Assembly: GCF_014201115.1 (NCBI RefSeq)
Contig: NZ_JACHDO010000001.1
Location: 3,906,001 to 3,970,000, forward strand
Direction: 5' to 3'
Source: Nocardiopsis metallicus
GTDB taxonomy: Bacteria > Actinomycetota > Actinomycetes > Streptosporangiales > Streptosporangiaceae
DNA length: 64,000 nucleotides
Each line of letters begins with the position of its first letter. The stretch's first letter is position 1. The position numbers and the translations under genes are program-made. Shown here in pieces: positions 11,330-19,225 of this stretch. The notes beneath the pieces were generated by a model, which saw only the letters and a program-made list of their open reading frames with translations, had not been told where the DNA came from and ran no database searches.

Positions 11330-11500
11330 GTGTTCGCGACCATCGCAGCGGTCCTGTTCGGTATCGCTCTCCTCTTCGAGATCCTCGGCCTGAACATCGA
11401 GGGCATCGTGACCACCACCACTCTCATGCTCACCGGGCTGCTCTTGGCCGCCCTGCACCTGGCCGGATACGGAGGGCGCTCCCCGCGCCGACGGCGCTGA
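11330..11500 (+). CDS. Small membrane protein (56 aa)
   Basis: GTG start with GGAGG five bases upstream. The product has two hydrophobic stretches (TIAAVLFGIALLFEILGL and TTTLMLTGLLLAALHLAGY) and a basic tail (SPRRRR), so it should span the membrane twice with the basic tail probably inside. Function unknown. It lies 73 bases before anmK in the same direction and may be in that transcript. Confidence 0.7.
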   Translation: MFATIAAVLFGIALLFEILGLNIEGIVTTTTLMLTGLLLAALHLAGYGGRSPRRRR

Positions 11501-11573
11501 GCGGCGCCGAGCCGGGCCGAACGGACCGGGCGGGTGCGGGCACGCCCGCACCCGCCCCTGACTCAGGAGCCCC

Positions 11574-12773
11574 ATGATCGTCATCGGAGCGTCCTCCGGG
11601 ACCTCGGCGGACGGTATCGACGTGGCCGCCGCCCGGTTCGAGTACGAAGAGGGCGGTGCACTCCTGCGGCTGGTCCCGCTGGGGTTCGCCACCACGCCCT
11701 ACTCGGACCCCCTCCGCGAGGCGATCCGAGGCGCCCTTCCGCCCGCCGCGACCACGATGGAGGCCGTCTGTCGGCTGGACACCCGGATCGGCCAGGAGTT
11801 CGCGGCGGCGGTATCGAGCGGTATCGCCGAGTTCGCCGACGGACGGGCCGACCTGGTCGCCTCACACGGCCAGACCCTCTTCCACTGGGCCGACGGTGCC
11901 ACCGTGCACGGCACCCTCCAGCTCGGACAACCCGCCTGGATCGCCGAGGCCACCGGCCTTCCCGTGGTCTCGGACCTGAGGGTGGCCGACGTGGCCGCCG
12001 GGGGCCAGGGCGCCCCGCTGGCGAGCACCCTGGACCTGCTGCTGCTCGGCGGCCGTACCGAGCCGACCGCCGCGCTGAACCTCGGCGGTATCGCCAACGT
12101 CACCGTGGTGCGCGACGGGCACCCCCCGCGCGCGTTCGACACCGGCCCCGCCAACGCCCTCATCGACGCCGCGATGCGCCTGGTGACCGGCGGACGGGCC
12201 GACTTCGACGCGGACGGGGCCCTGGCCCGGACCGGCCGCGCCGACCCGGTGCTCCTGGACCACCTGCTCACCGAGCCGTACTACCGGCTGTCGGCGCCCA
12301 AGACCACCGGGCTGGAACTGTTCGGCCCGGACTACCTGGACTCCGCCCTCAAGCGGGTCGGGCCCCTCTCCGACCCGGACCTGATCGCCACCCTGGTGGA
12401 GCTCACCGCCGTCACCGTCGCCGACGCCCTGCGTCCCTCCGGTGTCAGGGAGGTGCTCGCCTCCGGCGGCGGCACCCGAAACCCCGTGCTCATGGAGCGG
12501 CTGGCCGCCCGCCTCGCCCCGGCACGACTGGACTCCACCGATCGGATCGGCCTGGACGGCGACGCCAAGGAGGCGTACCTGTTCGCGCTGATCGGCTTCC
12601 TGAGCTGGCACGGGCTCCCCGGTTCACTGCCCGAGTGCACCGGGGCCCGCCGCGCTCCGGTCGCCGGGCGCATCACCCCGGGTGCGGAACCGCTCCGTAT
12701 GCCCCGCCCGGCCCAGACGGCGCCCCGCCGCCTGTACGTCAGCACCCCCGACTCCGGGTCACCGACCCGCTGA
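11574..12773 (+). CDS. anmK: Anhydro-N-acetylmuramic acid kinase
   Basis: 399 residues, slightly longer than the usual 370 or so. AnmK opens the 1,6-anhydro ring of anhydroMurNAc and phosphorylates it, feeding recycled wall sugar to MurNAc-6-phosphate. The N-terminus GASSGTSADGIDVA carries the family GTSxDG signature; ASHGQTLFHW, LNLGGIANVT, FDTGPANALID and ASGGGTRNPVLM are further hallmark blocks of the ASKHA fold. CAGGAG precedes the ATG. A sodium:solute symporter follows 17 bases later, suggesting uptake and recycling of muropeptide sugars in one operon (inference). Confidence 0.95.
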   Translation: MIVIGASSGTSADGIDVAAARFEYEEGGALLRLVPLGFATTPYSDPLREAIRGALPPAATTMEAVCRLDTRIGQEFAAAVSSGIAEFADGRADLVASHGQTLFHWADGATVHGTLQLGQPAWIAEATGLPVVSDLRVADVAAGGQGAPLASTLDLLLLGGRTEPTAALNLGGIANVTVVRDGHPPRAFDTGPANALIDAAMRLVTGGRADFDADGALARTGRADPVLLDHLLTEPYYRLSAPKTTGLELFGPDYLDSALKRVGPLSDPDLIATLVELTAVTVADALRPSGVREVLASGGGTRNPVLMERLAARLAPARLDSTDRIGLDGDAKEAYLFALIGFLSWHGLPGSLPECTGARRAPVAGRITPGAEPLRMPRPAQTAPRRLYVSTPDSGSPTR

Positions 12774-12790
12774 CCCCCGGGAGCGGCACC

Positions 12791-14317
12791 GTGCAGACCA
12801 TCGATCTCGTCGTCATCGCCGTGTACCTACTGGCCTCGGCCTGGTTGGGACTGCGGCTGTCCGGTCGGCAACGCGACGTCAAGGACTACTTCATCGGCGG
12901 TCGGCGACTGCCCTGGTGGGCGGTGTGCCTTTCGGTGGTGGCCACCGAGACCAGCGCCCTGACCGTGATCAGCGTGCCCGGGGTGGCCTACCTGGGCAAC
13001 GTCACGTTCCTCCAGGTGGCGATCGGCTATCTGATCGGGCGGGTCGTCGTGGCCTTCCTGCTGCTGCCCCGCTACTACCGGGGCGAGATGACCACCGCCT
13101 ACACCTACCTGGGGCTGCGGTTCGGTCGGGGCATGCAGAGCACGGCCTCGGTCACGTTCCTGTTCACCCGTGTGCTGGCCGACGGGGTGCGACTGTTCGC
13201 GGCGGCCATCCCGATGAAGATCATCCTCGACTCGCTCGGGGCCGGGGTCTCCTACTTCGCCATCGTCGCTGTCATGGGTGTGGTCACGATCCTCTACACC
13301 CTGGTCGGCGGGATCCGGGCCGTGGTCTGGGTCGACGTCGTGCAGATGGGCCTGTACTGCGTGGGCGGCGTGGTGGCCCTGGCCGTCATCACCACCAGCC
13401 TGGACGTGAACTTCCTGGCCGTGGCCGCGGACGCCGGGAAGACGCAGTTCCTGGACTTCACCTCGAACCCCGTCTCCGCTCCGTACGCCACGGTCACGGC
13501 GGTCCTGGGCGGCGCCCTGCTGTCCACGGCCTCGCACGGCGCCGACCAGATCGTCGTGCAGCGGCTGTTGAGCTGCCGGAGCCTGCGGGACGCCCAGAAG
13601 GCGGTGATCGTCAGCGGGGTGGTGGTGTTCGCCCAGTTCGCGCTGTTCCTGACCGTGGGGCTGGCGCTGTACTCGTACTTCCAGGCCGCCACCGTCGAGC
13701 AGCTCGGCCTGAACAACTCCGACGAACTCTTCCCGGCGTTCGTGGTGGAGGCGGTGCCCCCGGGCCTGGCGGGGCTCCTGCTCGCCGGAGTGATCGCCGC
13801 GGCGATGAGCACCCTGTCCTCGTCGCTGTCGGCGCTGTCGTCCTCGACCATGACCGACCTGTACGAGCAGTTCTCCCGCCGCAGGCTCACCGACGGTCAG
13901 GCGCTGCGGCTGAGCCGGCTGTTCACCCTCGGCTGGGGTCTGGTTTTCATCGCGGCGGCCGCGCTGTTCACCGGTACCGACAACCCCGTCGTGGAACTGG
14001 GCCTGTCCGTGGCCAGCCTGACCTACGGCGGTCTGCTCGGCGCGTTCTTCCTGGGGCTGTGGGTGCGCAGGGCCCGCCAGCTGGACGCGGCCATCGCCTT
14101 CTGCGCGGCGGTGGCGACGATGTCGTGGCTGTTCCTCTTCCAGCCGGGGCTGATCGGGTTCACCTGGTACACGGCGATCGGTACGGGCCTCGTGCTCGGC
14201 CTGGGCTACCTGCTGTCGCGCCGCCACCCCGACGACTCCCCCATGGCGGACGCCAGCACCCCTGACGAGCCGTGTGAGTCCGCTGGGCGAGAAGAGGACC
14301 GCGGCTCCGTTTCCTGA
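12791..14317 (+). CDS. Sodium:solute symporter (SSS family)
   Basis: 508 residues from a GTG, GGGAGC upstream. About 13 hydrophobic helices; the first, TIDLVVIAVYLLASAWLGL, is followed by the typical SSS block KDYFIGGRRLPWWAVCLSV and later AAAMSTLSSSLSALSSSTM, matching the sodium-site region of the family. The C-terminal tail is short and acidic. SSS members carry sugars, amino acids, vitamins or sialic acid; its place directly behind anmK points to a wall-derived amino sugar, but that is inference from context. Confidence 0.9.
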   Translation: MQTIDLVVIAVYLLASAWLGLRLSGRQRDVKDYFIGGRRLPWWAVCLSVVATETSALTVISVPGVAYLGNVTFLQVAIGYLIGRVVVAFLLLPRYYRGEMTTAYTYLGLRFGRGMQSTASVTFLFTRVLADGVRLFAAAIPMKIILDSLGAGVSYFAIVAVMGVVTILYTLVGGIRAVVWVDVVQMGLYCVGGVVALAVITTSLDVNFLAVAADAGKTQFLDFTSNPVSAPYATVTAVLGGALLSTASHGADQIVVQRLLSCRSLRDAQKAVIVSGVVVFAQFALFLTVGLALYSYFQAATVEQLGLNNSDELFPAFVVEAVPPGLAGLLLAGVIAAAMSTLSSSLSALSSSTMTDLYEQFSRRRLTDGQALRLSRLFTLGWGLVFIAAAALFTGTDNPVVELGLSVASLTYGGLLGAFFLGLWVRRARQLDAAIAFCAAVATMSWLFLFQPGLIGFTWYTAIGTGLVLGLGYLLSRRHPDDSPMADASTPDEPCESAGREEDRGSVS

Positions 14318-14413
14318 GGTCAGGCAGCTGGTCCTGGTTTCCGGGAGCCGGCCCGCTGGACTTCTCGACGACTGTCCTCGATTAGCCCTTGCCCTTTTCC
14401 AGACCGATCGGCC

Positions 14414-14419
14414 TAGAAT
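14414..14419 (+). promoter_or_regulatory. -10 element of a leaderless promoter (TetR gene)
   Basis: TAGAAT stands six bases before the ATG at 14426 and no ribosome-binding site is present. This spacing is diagnostic of actinobacterial leaderless transcripts. Confidence 0.6.
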
Positions 14420-14425
14420 AGGACC

Positions 14426-15052
14426 ATGCAGACTGGAAACAACACGACCGGTCGGAAGCGTGCCTCGTTCATCGAGCAGGCACGGCGCGAACAGGTGATC
14501 AGGGCCGCCGCCGAGACAGTGGCCCAGGTCGGCTACGCGAACGCCTCGCTGTCCCGGATCGCCGAGCAGGCGGGGATCAGCAAGAGCGTGATCTCCTACC
14601 ACTTCGCGGGCAAGGACGAGCTCATGGTCCTGGTCGCGCAGCAGTTCATCGACGCGTCCGCGGAGTTCATGTTCGCCCGGGTGGAGGCCGAACCAACCGC
14701 GACCGGGCAGGTCAGCGCGTGGATCAGCGGTCAGGTGGAGTACTACGCAGCACACCGGACCGGGTTCCTCGCCATGATCAGCATCATCACGAACCACCGT
14801 TCAGCCGACGGTTCGAACCCGTTCACCGGCCAGCTGGACGAGGAGGTCGACGAGTTCGCGCGGCTCCTCCAGCGCGGGCAGCGGGACGGGGAGTTCCGGG
14901 CGTTCGACCCCCGTTCCACCGCCGTCATCATCCTGCGCAGCACCGAGGCGCTGATCAGCGCATGGGTCATGGACGAGAGCCTCGACCTCACCGACCAGAT
15001 GGGCACCCTCCTCGACTTCGTCCACCACGCGATCCGCCGGGAGAACCGATGA
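14426..15052 (+). CDS. TetR-family regulator
   Basis: 208 residues. The N-terminal helix-turn-helix is clear: REQVIRAAAETVAQVGYANA, then LSRIAEQAGISKSVISYHFA with the recognition helix. The C-terminal half is a TetR_C-type ligand domain. Its stop overlaps the next ATG (ATGA), and that gene overlaps the third (GTGA), so all three are translationally coupled. It is probably an autoregulator that also controls the two PH-domain membrane proteins. Ligand unknown. Confidence 0.92.
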   Translation: MQTGNNTTGRKRASFIEQARREQVIRAAAETVAQVGYANASLSRIAEQAGISKSVISYHFAGKDELMVLVAQQFIDASAEFMFARVEAEPTATGQVSAWISGQVEYYAAHRTGFLAMISIITNHRSADGSNPFTGQLDEEVDEFARLLQRGQRDGEFRAFDPRSTAVIILRSTEALISAWVMDESLDLTDQMGTLLDFVHHAIRRENR

Positions 15053-15645
15053 CCACCGCCCCGCAGGACCCACCGATACCGAGCACCGCCCCCGTGGGCT
15101 CCGGGCCCGGAGCTCCGCGCTCCGGGGCACAGACCCCGGGACCACCCACCGCCGACCCGGTGCCCCGGTTGCGGCCACCGCGCCATCGTGTCCAACGCCG
15201 AGCCGTCCGGTTGTGGGCGCTCCAGTCCCTGGCCATCTTCGCGCCGATCATCGCGGTCGCGGTCGCGGCCCACGTGTTCTGGGAGGCGGCCCGCCCGTGG
15301 ACCCTCGTGGCGGCGGCCGTCGCGGCGGTGCTCCTGCTGGTGGGCGCCGTCGTGGAGCCCTGGTGGCGGTACGCCGTCCACCGCTGGGAGGTCACCGACG
15401 AAGCGGTCTACGGCCTCAGCGGCTGGTGGGTCCGGGAGTGGCGGGTGGCACCGATCTCGCGCATCCAGACCGTGGACGCGGTACGCGGCCCGTTAGAGCA
15501 GGTCATGGGGCTGGCCACACTCCGGGTGCCCACGGCATCCTCACAGGGAGCGATCGACATCGTCGGGCTCGACCACGAGGTGGCGGCCGAGACCGCGGAG
15601 AACCTGCGCGCCGTCACCCAGCGGACCCCCGGTGACGCCACGTGA
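15049..15645 (+). CDS. Bacterial PH-domain membrane protein (YdbS-like)
   Basis: 198 residues. A Pro-rich N-terminal tail (about 45 residues) is followed by two membrane helices (LQSLAIFAPIIAVAVAAHVF and TLVAAAVAAVLLLVGAVV) and then a bPH2 domain marked by RWEVTDEAVYGLSGWWVREW and the strand ISRIQTVDAVRGPLEQVMGL. The pattern of two helices then one bPH2 domain is that of B. subtilis YdbS, whose partner YdbT has three such units; the next gene is exactly YdbT-like. In Bacillus this pair affects resistance to bacteriocins; whether that applies here is unknown. Confidence 0.85.
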   Translation: MTTAPQDPPIPSTAPVGSGPGAPRSGAQTPGPPTADPVPRLRPPRHRVQRRAVRLWALQSLAIFAPIIAVAVAAHVFWEAARPWTLVAAAVAAVLLLVGAVVEPWWRYAVHRWEVTDEAVYGLSGWWVREWRVAPISRIQTVDAVRGPLEQVMGLATLRVPTASSQGAIDIVGLDHEVAAETAENLRAVTQRTPGDAT

Positions 15646-17231
15646 GCCCCATGGGTGAGGAACACGAGCGAGCGGCTGAGGTCCCCTGGTCGCGGCTGAG
15701 CAACCGGATGCTCTGGGCCGACGGAGTGTGGAGCCTGCTGTCCCTGGCCCCGCTGACCATCGCGACCTGGGTCTTCGGCACGGACGTCCAGACCGGGAAC
15801 CTCATGCCGTGGGTGATCATCGCCGTGATCGGGGTTGTCAGGGCGGCTGCGGACGCGCTGCGCTGGATGTTCACCCGCTACCGCGTGACCGGGGAGTACA
15901 TGGAGCTACGGACCGGCGTGCTGGTGCGCAACCACCGTTCGGTGCGCAGGGAGCGGATCCGCAGCGTGGACCTGGACGCCAAGTTCTGGCACCGGATCGT
16001 GGGACTGCGTGTGCTGACCATCGGCGCGGGCCAGCAGGCGGCCGCCGGTGAGTCCGCGTTCGAGCTGGACGCGGTGTCCAAGACGGAGGCCGAGGAGCTG
16101 CGCCGGCTCCTGGCCCTCAGTTCACCCGCACCGATCCGCCGGCGCTCACCGGAGGGCACGGAGCTCGATCCGGGCCCGGCCCCGGACGAGAACGTCGGTC
16201 GAACGCGGGTGCTGGCCGGTTTCCGCCCAGGTTGGTTCGTGTACAACATGTTCAACGCCTGGGCCTTCGTCATGGCGGCAGGCCTGTGTTGGGGCGCCTT
16301 CATGCTGGCTCCGGCAGTGGGCCTGGACCCCACATCATGGGTCGTGGGGCTCCTCGACACCTGGGGGCTCCACTGGACGTGGGCCGCCCTGGCAGGGGTA
16401 CTCGTGCTGGGGGTGGTCGGCTCGCTCGGACTCGCGGTCGCCTTCCTGACGGAGTACTGGAACTTCGAACTGGCCCGCGTTCCCGGTGCGAAGGGCACCC
16501 TGCTGCGCACCCGGCACGGACTGTTCCGGACCCGCGAGGTCAACCGGGACGACGACCGGATCCGCGGCGTCCAGATCTGCGAGCCGGTGCTGTGGCGCTG
16601 GCTGGGGATCGCCGACACCACGGTGGTCACGACCGGCCTGGACGAGTGGTCGATGTCCTCACCCGCCGCCGTACTCCCCCGGGGGCCGGTGCGGGTGGCC
16701 CGTCCGATCGCCGGGGCCGTGCTGGGGACCTCCGCCAACCCCATGGACACGCCCCTGCGGCACCACCCCCGTGCCGCGCTCGGGCGCAGGCTCTGGTGGG
16801 CCGCGGTGACAACGGCACTGTTCACCGGCGCTGTGGGGGCACTGGCCGCCACCGGCCTCCTTCCGTTGGCCGCCGTGTGGATCACCGCCGCCGCACTCGG
16901 GCCGCTCGCCCTCCTGGGCGCGGTCATCGCCTACCGGGCCCTGGGCCACGGGATCGCCGACGAGTACGTGGTTGTGCGGTCCGGGCTGTTCTTCCGGGCG
17001 ACGACGGCGCTGCGGCGCTCCGCGGTGAGCACCGTCGTCATCCGCGAGTCGGTGCCCCAGCGGTTGTTGGGGCTGCGGAGCGTGGCGACGATGACGGCGG
17101 CCGGAGCAGGAGGGTACGAGGCCCCCGACATCGCCGCTGCCGAATGCACGCTGTTCGCGAGTGACGCCGCCCCCGGGGTCCTCGATCCCTTCCTGGTCGC
17201 CGAGGAACGCGAGGCGGCCCCTGCCCGATGA
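15642..17231 (+). CDS. Multi-bPH2-domain membrane protein (YdbT-like)
   Basis: 529 residues from a GTG that overlaps the previous stop. Three bPH2 units are seen, each with a membrane helix pair and a strand set: YRVTGEYMELRTGVLVRNHR with RRERIRSVDLDAKFWHRIVG; later GTLLRTRHGLFRTREVNRDD; last DEYVVVRSGLFFRATTALRR with VVIRESVPQRLLGLRSVATM. It likely forms a membrane complex with the smaller bPH2 protein. A terminator follows directly, closing the three-gene operon. Confidence 0.88.
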   Translation: MSPMGEEHERAAEVPWSRLSNRMLWADGVWSLLSLAPLTIATWVFGTDVQTGNLMPWVIIAVIGVVRAAADALRWMFTRYRVTGEYMELRTGVLVRNHRSVRRERIRSVDLDAKFWHRIVGLRVLTIGAGQQAAAGESAFELDAVSKTEAEELRRLLALSSPAPIRRRSPEGTELDPGPAPDENVGRTRVLAGFRPGWFVYNMFNAWAFVMAAGLCWGAFMLAPAVGLDPTSWVVGLLDTWGLHWTWAALAGVLVLGVVGSLGLAVAFLTEYWNFELARVPGAKGTLLRTRHGLFRTREVNRDDDRIRGVQICEPVLWRWLGIADTTVVTTGLDEWSMSSPAAVLPRGPVRVARPIAGAVLGTSANPMDTPLRHHPRAALGRRLWWAAVTTALFTGAVGALAATGLLPLAAVWITAAALGPLALLGAVIAYRALGHGIADEYVVVRSGLFFRATTALRRSAVSTVVIRESVPQRLLGLRSVATMTAAGAGGYEAPDIAAAECTLFASDAAPGVLDPFLVAEEREAAPAR

Positions 17232-17235
17232 GTTC

Positions 17236-17280
17236 GCCGGGGCGGCCCAGAGCGGATCCCCCGCCCATGGCCGCCCCGGC
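17236..17280 (+). terminator. Terminator of the TetR-bPH2 operon
   Basis: GCCGGGGCGGCC (17236-17247) pairs perfectly with GGCCGCCCCGGC (17269-17280) around a 21-base loop, five bases past the stop. Confidence 0.65.
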
Positions 17281-17327
17281 GTCGACAGTCACTCACAGCA
17301 CCTGGTCACCGCACTCATGCACAACGC

Positions 17328-17975
17328 CTATTCGAACTCGGTGCCGCCCTTACGGATCAGGTAGGCGTCGGAGACGAACTTGGTGATCGTGCGGCCGACC
17401 AGTACCTCGGAGAAGCGTTCCCGGGCGGGCCGGACGACCAGGCCCTCCCGCAGGTGCAGGGCGGCCCCGCTCCAGCTCTCCTGGCCCTCCGCCGCGGCGA
17501 ACAGCGCGGCCTCGTCGTAGGGGCCGTCGTAGAGCACCGGGACCGCGGGCAGGTCCACCTCCGCGAGCAGGGCGGGCAGTTCGGCGGCGTCGATCCACCG
17601 GCTCTCACCGCCCGCCTCGATCCGGATGTCGAACACCGCGTAACCGGGTCGGTCACCGCGGCCGGTCTCGCCGTACTTCAGGTCCTGGACCCCCGCGCCG
17701 AACACACCCACCCGGGACGCGCCGAAGCGCTCCGCGACGGCGCGCGCGGCCTTGGCGACCCCGTGCGCGGTGACCGCCCTCCAGTACAGGTTGTCCTCGG
17801 AGCGCACCAGCCCCAGCCCCTTGGCGCCCTGGCCCTTGGAGGAGACGAACTCCTCGCCGGTCTCGGTGACTAGCGTGAAATGGCTCTCCCTGTTCGTGGT
17901 GTCCTCTTCGGACGGTGTCACGAGCGTTCTCGCCCGACGTCCGAGCCAGTGTGTCCGAGACCCGGAAGACGTCAC
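17328..17975 (-). pseudogene. Remnant of a DRB0094/Rnl-type ATP-dependent RNA ligase
   Basis: The 215-codon frame matches only the middle and C-terminal part of actinobacterial RNA ligases: EEFVSSKGQGAKGLGL, DNLYWRAVTAHGVAKAARAV, GAGVQDLKYG, LHLREGLVVRP and the closing VSDAYLIRKGGTEFE. The first 30 or so residues do not look like the family, the nucleotidyl-acceptor lysine motif (KxxG before the FTLV strand) is absent, and the stretch GVFGAGVQDL seems to lack the motif III residues I recall as EVYG between GVFG and AGVQ. It should therefore be inactive. Intact family members repair or seal RNA ends. No partner genes are nearby. Judgement rests on remembered family blocks, not an alignment. 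Confidence 0.65.
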
Positions 17976-18039
17976 AACACCTTTTCCGCCGGGCTTGCCG
18001 CAGCGGGCGGGGCCCGCTGCGGCAACCCGGGGACGGCCC

Positions 18040-18489
18040 TCAGGGGAAGCGTCGGGCTCCGCTGCCGTCCCGGCCCAGGATGTCCTCCGGGTTGGAGTAG
18101 GGACACGAGACCAGGGACAGGCACCCGCAGCCGATGCAGTTGGAGAAACGGTCCCGCAGCGCGGTCAGCTCCTCGATGCGTGCGGTCAGCTCGTCGTACC
18201 ACTGGCGTGAGATGCGGGCCCAGTCGCGTTTGGTCGGCAGACCCTCCTCGGGCAGTTGGTCGATGGCGCCCTTGATCCGGTCCAGGGACAGGCCAAGGCG
18301 TTGGGCCGTGCGGATGAACGCGATGATCCGCAGCGTGTCCCGGCGGTACTCGCGCCGGTTGCCCGCCGTGCGGCGACTCCTGATCAGCCCGAGGCTCTCG
18401 TAGTAGTGCAGGGCCGACACCGCCACCCCGGCCCTGTGGGCCACCTGCCCCGGTTTCAGCCAGAGGATGTCCGGGTCCAACTGCGGCAT
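18040..18489 (-). CDS. soxR: Redox-sensing MerR-family activator SoxR
   Basis: 149 residues from an ATG with GGAGGAGA just upstream (a longer in-frame start at 18528 is less likely). The MerR helix-turn-helix (LKPGQVAHRAGVAVSALHYY) is followed by the dimer helix and the 2Fe-2S cluster motif CIGCGCLSLVSC, with Cys 118, 121, 123 and 129 in the exact SoxR spacing. Actinobacterial SoxR responds to redox-cycling small molecules such as actinorhodin rather than mounting the enteric superoxide response. Its box lies in the 94-base gap to the divergent DsbA-quinone reductase pair, which it very probably activates. Confidence 0.96.
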   Translation of the reverse strand: MPQLDPDILWLKPGQVAHRAGVAVSALHYYESLGLIRSRRTAGNRREYRRDTLRIIAFIRTAQRLGLSLDRIKGAIDQLPEEGLPTKRDWARISRQWYDELTARIEELTALRDRFSNCIGCGCLSLVSCPYSNPEDILGRDGSGARRFP

Positions 18490-18518
18490 CAGGCTCTCCT
18501 CCACCAGCCGGCTTGACA

Positions 18519-18532
18519 TCAAGTTCACTTGA
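18519..18532. promoter_or_regulatory. SoxR box between soxR and the DsbA-like gene
   Basis: TCAAGTTCACTTGA is a near-perfect match to the core of the known SoxR operator CCTCAAGTTAACTTGAGG. A TTGACA (18513-18518) abuts it on its left, suitable as the -35 of the rightward promoter, with the long spacer expected of MerR-class activation. Confidence 0.85.
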
Positions 18533-18583
18533 CGAGGTGGACTCTACGCGATGGACATGGCAGGCGAGGGTTCGGAGAACTCG

Positions 18584-19225
18584 ATGGACGAGATCACGGT
18601 GTGGGCCGACATCAGGTGCCCCTGGTGCTGGATGGGCCACCGGCGGCTGAAAGCCGCGCTGGAGCGGCTGGGGGCGGCGGGCCGGGAGGTGACCGTGGTG
18701 CGCCGGAGCTTTCTGCTGGAGCCCGCAGGCCCGGATTCCCCGGACCGGACCGTGCGCGGCGCCGCGCTGAACTCGTGGGGGACGAGCCAGGCCCAGTGGG
18801 AGGCCACCAGGAGCCGGGTGGCGGAGGCGAGTCGCCGCGAAGGCCTCGGGATCGAGATGAACGAGGTGCTGAACGTCGGCTCCCGGCCCGCCCACCGGCT
18901 GATCAAACTCGCTGTGTCCCGGGGGTTCGACCCCGGACAGGTGTGGGACCAGCTCTACACGGCGCACCTGGAACGGCGCGAGGACCTGACGGCCCCGGAG
19001 GCGCTGCGCCGGGCCGGGAAGGGGTTCGGGCTCGCCGAGGGGGATGTGGACGCCCTGCTGGACTCCGACGACTTCGCCGCCGAGGTCGAGGCCGACCACC
19101 GGGAGGCCGTGGCGCAGGGGGTCGGCTCCATCCCCACCTACGCGCACGCCGGGCAGGCGTTGAGCGGGGCACGGAGTGTCGACGAGCTGGTGGAGTTCCT
19201 GAGCGGTGCGGAGGCCCGGCGATGA
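18584..19225 (+). CDS. DsbA/FrnE-family thiol oxidoreductase
   Basis: 213 residues. Thioredoxin-like fold with inserted helical domain; the active site is RCPWCW (CPWC) near residue 12, in the form TVWADIRCPWCWMGHRRL. The later SIPTYAH holds the cis-Pro loop. No signal peptide, so it acts in the cytoplasm, as FrnE-like proteins do. I start at ATG 18584 with GGAG six bases upstream; ATGs at 18551 and 18557 are alternatives. It overlaps the quinone reductase by four bases, so both respond to the same promoter with the SoxR box. Confidence 0.9.
   Translation: MDEITVWADIRCPWCWMGHRRLKAALERLGAAGREVTVVRRSFLLEPAGPDSPDRTVRGAALNSWGTSQAQWEATRSRVAEASRREGLGIEMNEVLNVGSRPAHRLIKLAVSRGFDPGQVWDQLYTAHLERREDLTAPEALRRAGKGFGLAEGDVDALLDSDDFAAEVEADHREAVAQGVGSIPTYAHAGQALSGARSVDELVEFLSGAEARR

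Noticed and set aside
11534..12790. The symporter frame extending 419 codons upstream through anmK
   Set aside because: That portion is antisense-like in composition and overlaps anmK in another frame; the family N-terminus begins at GTG 12791.
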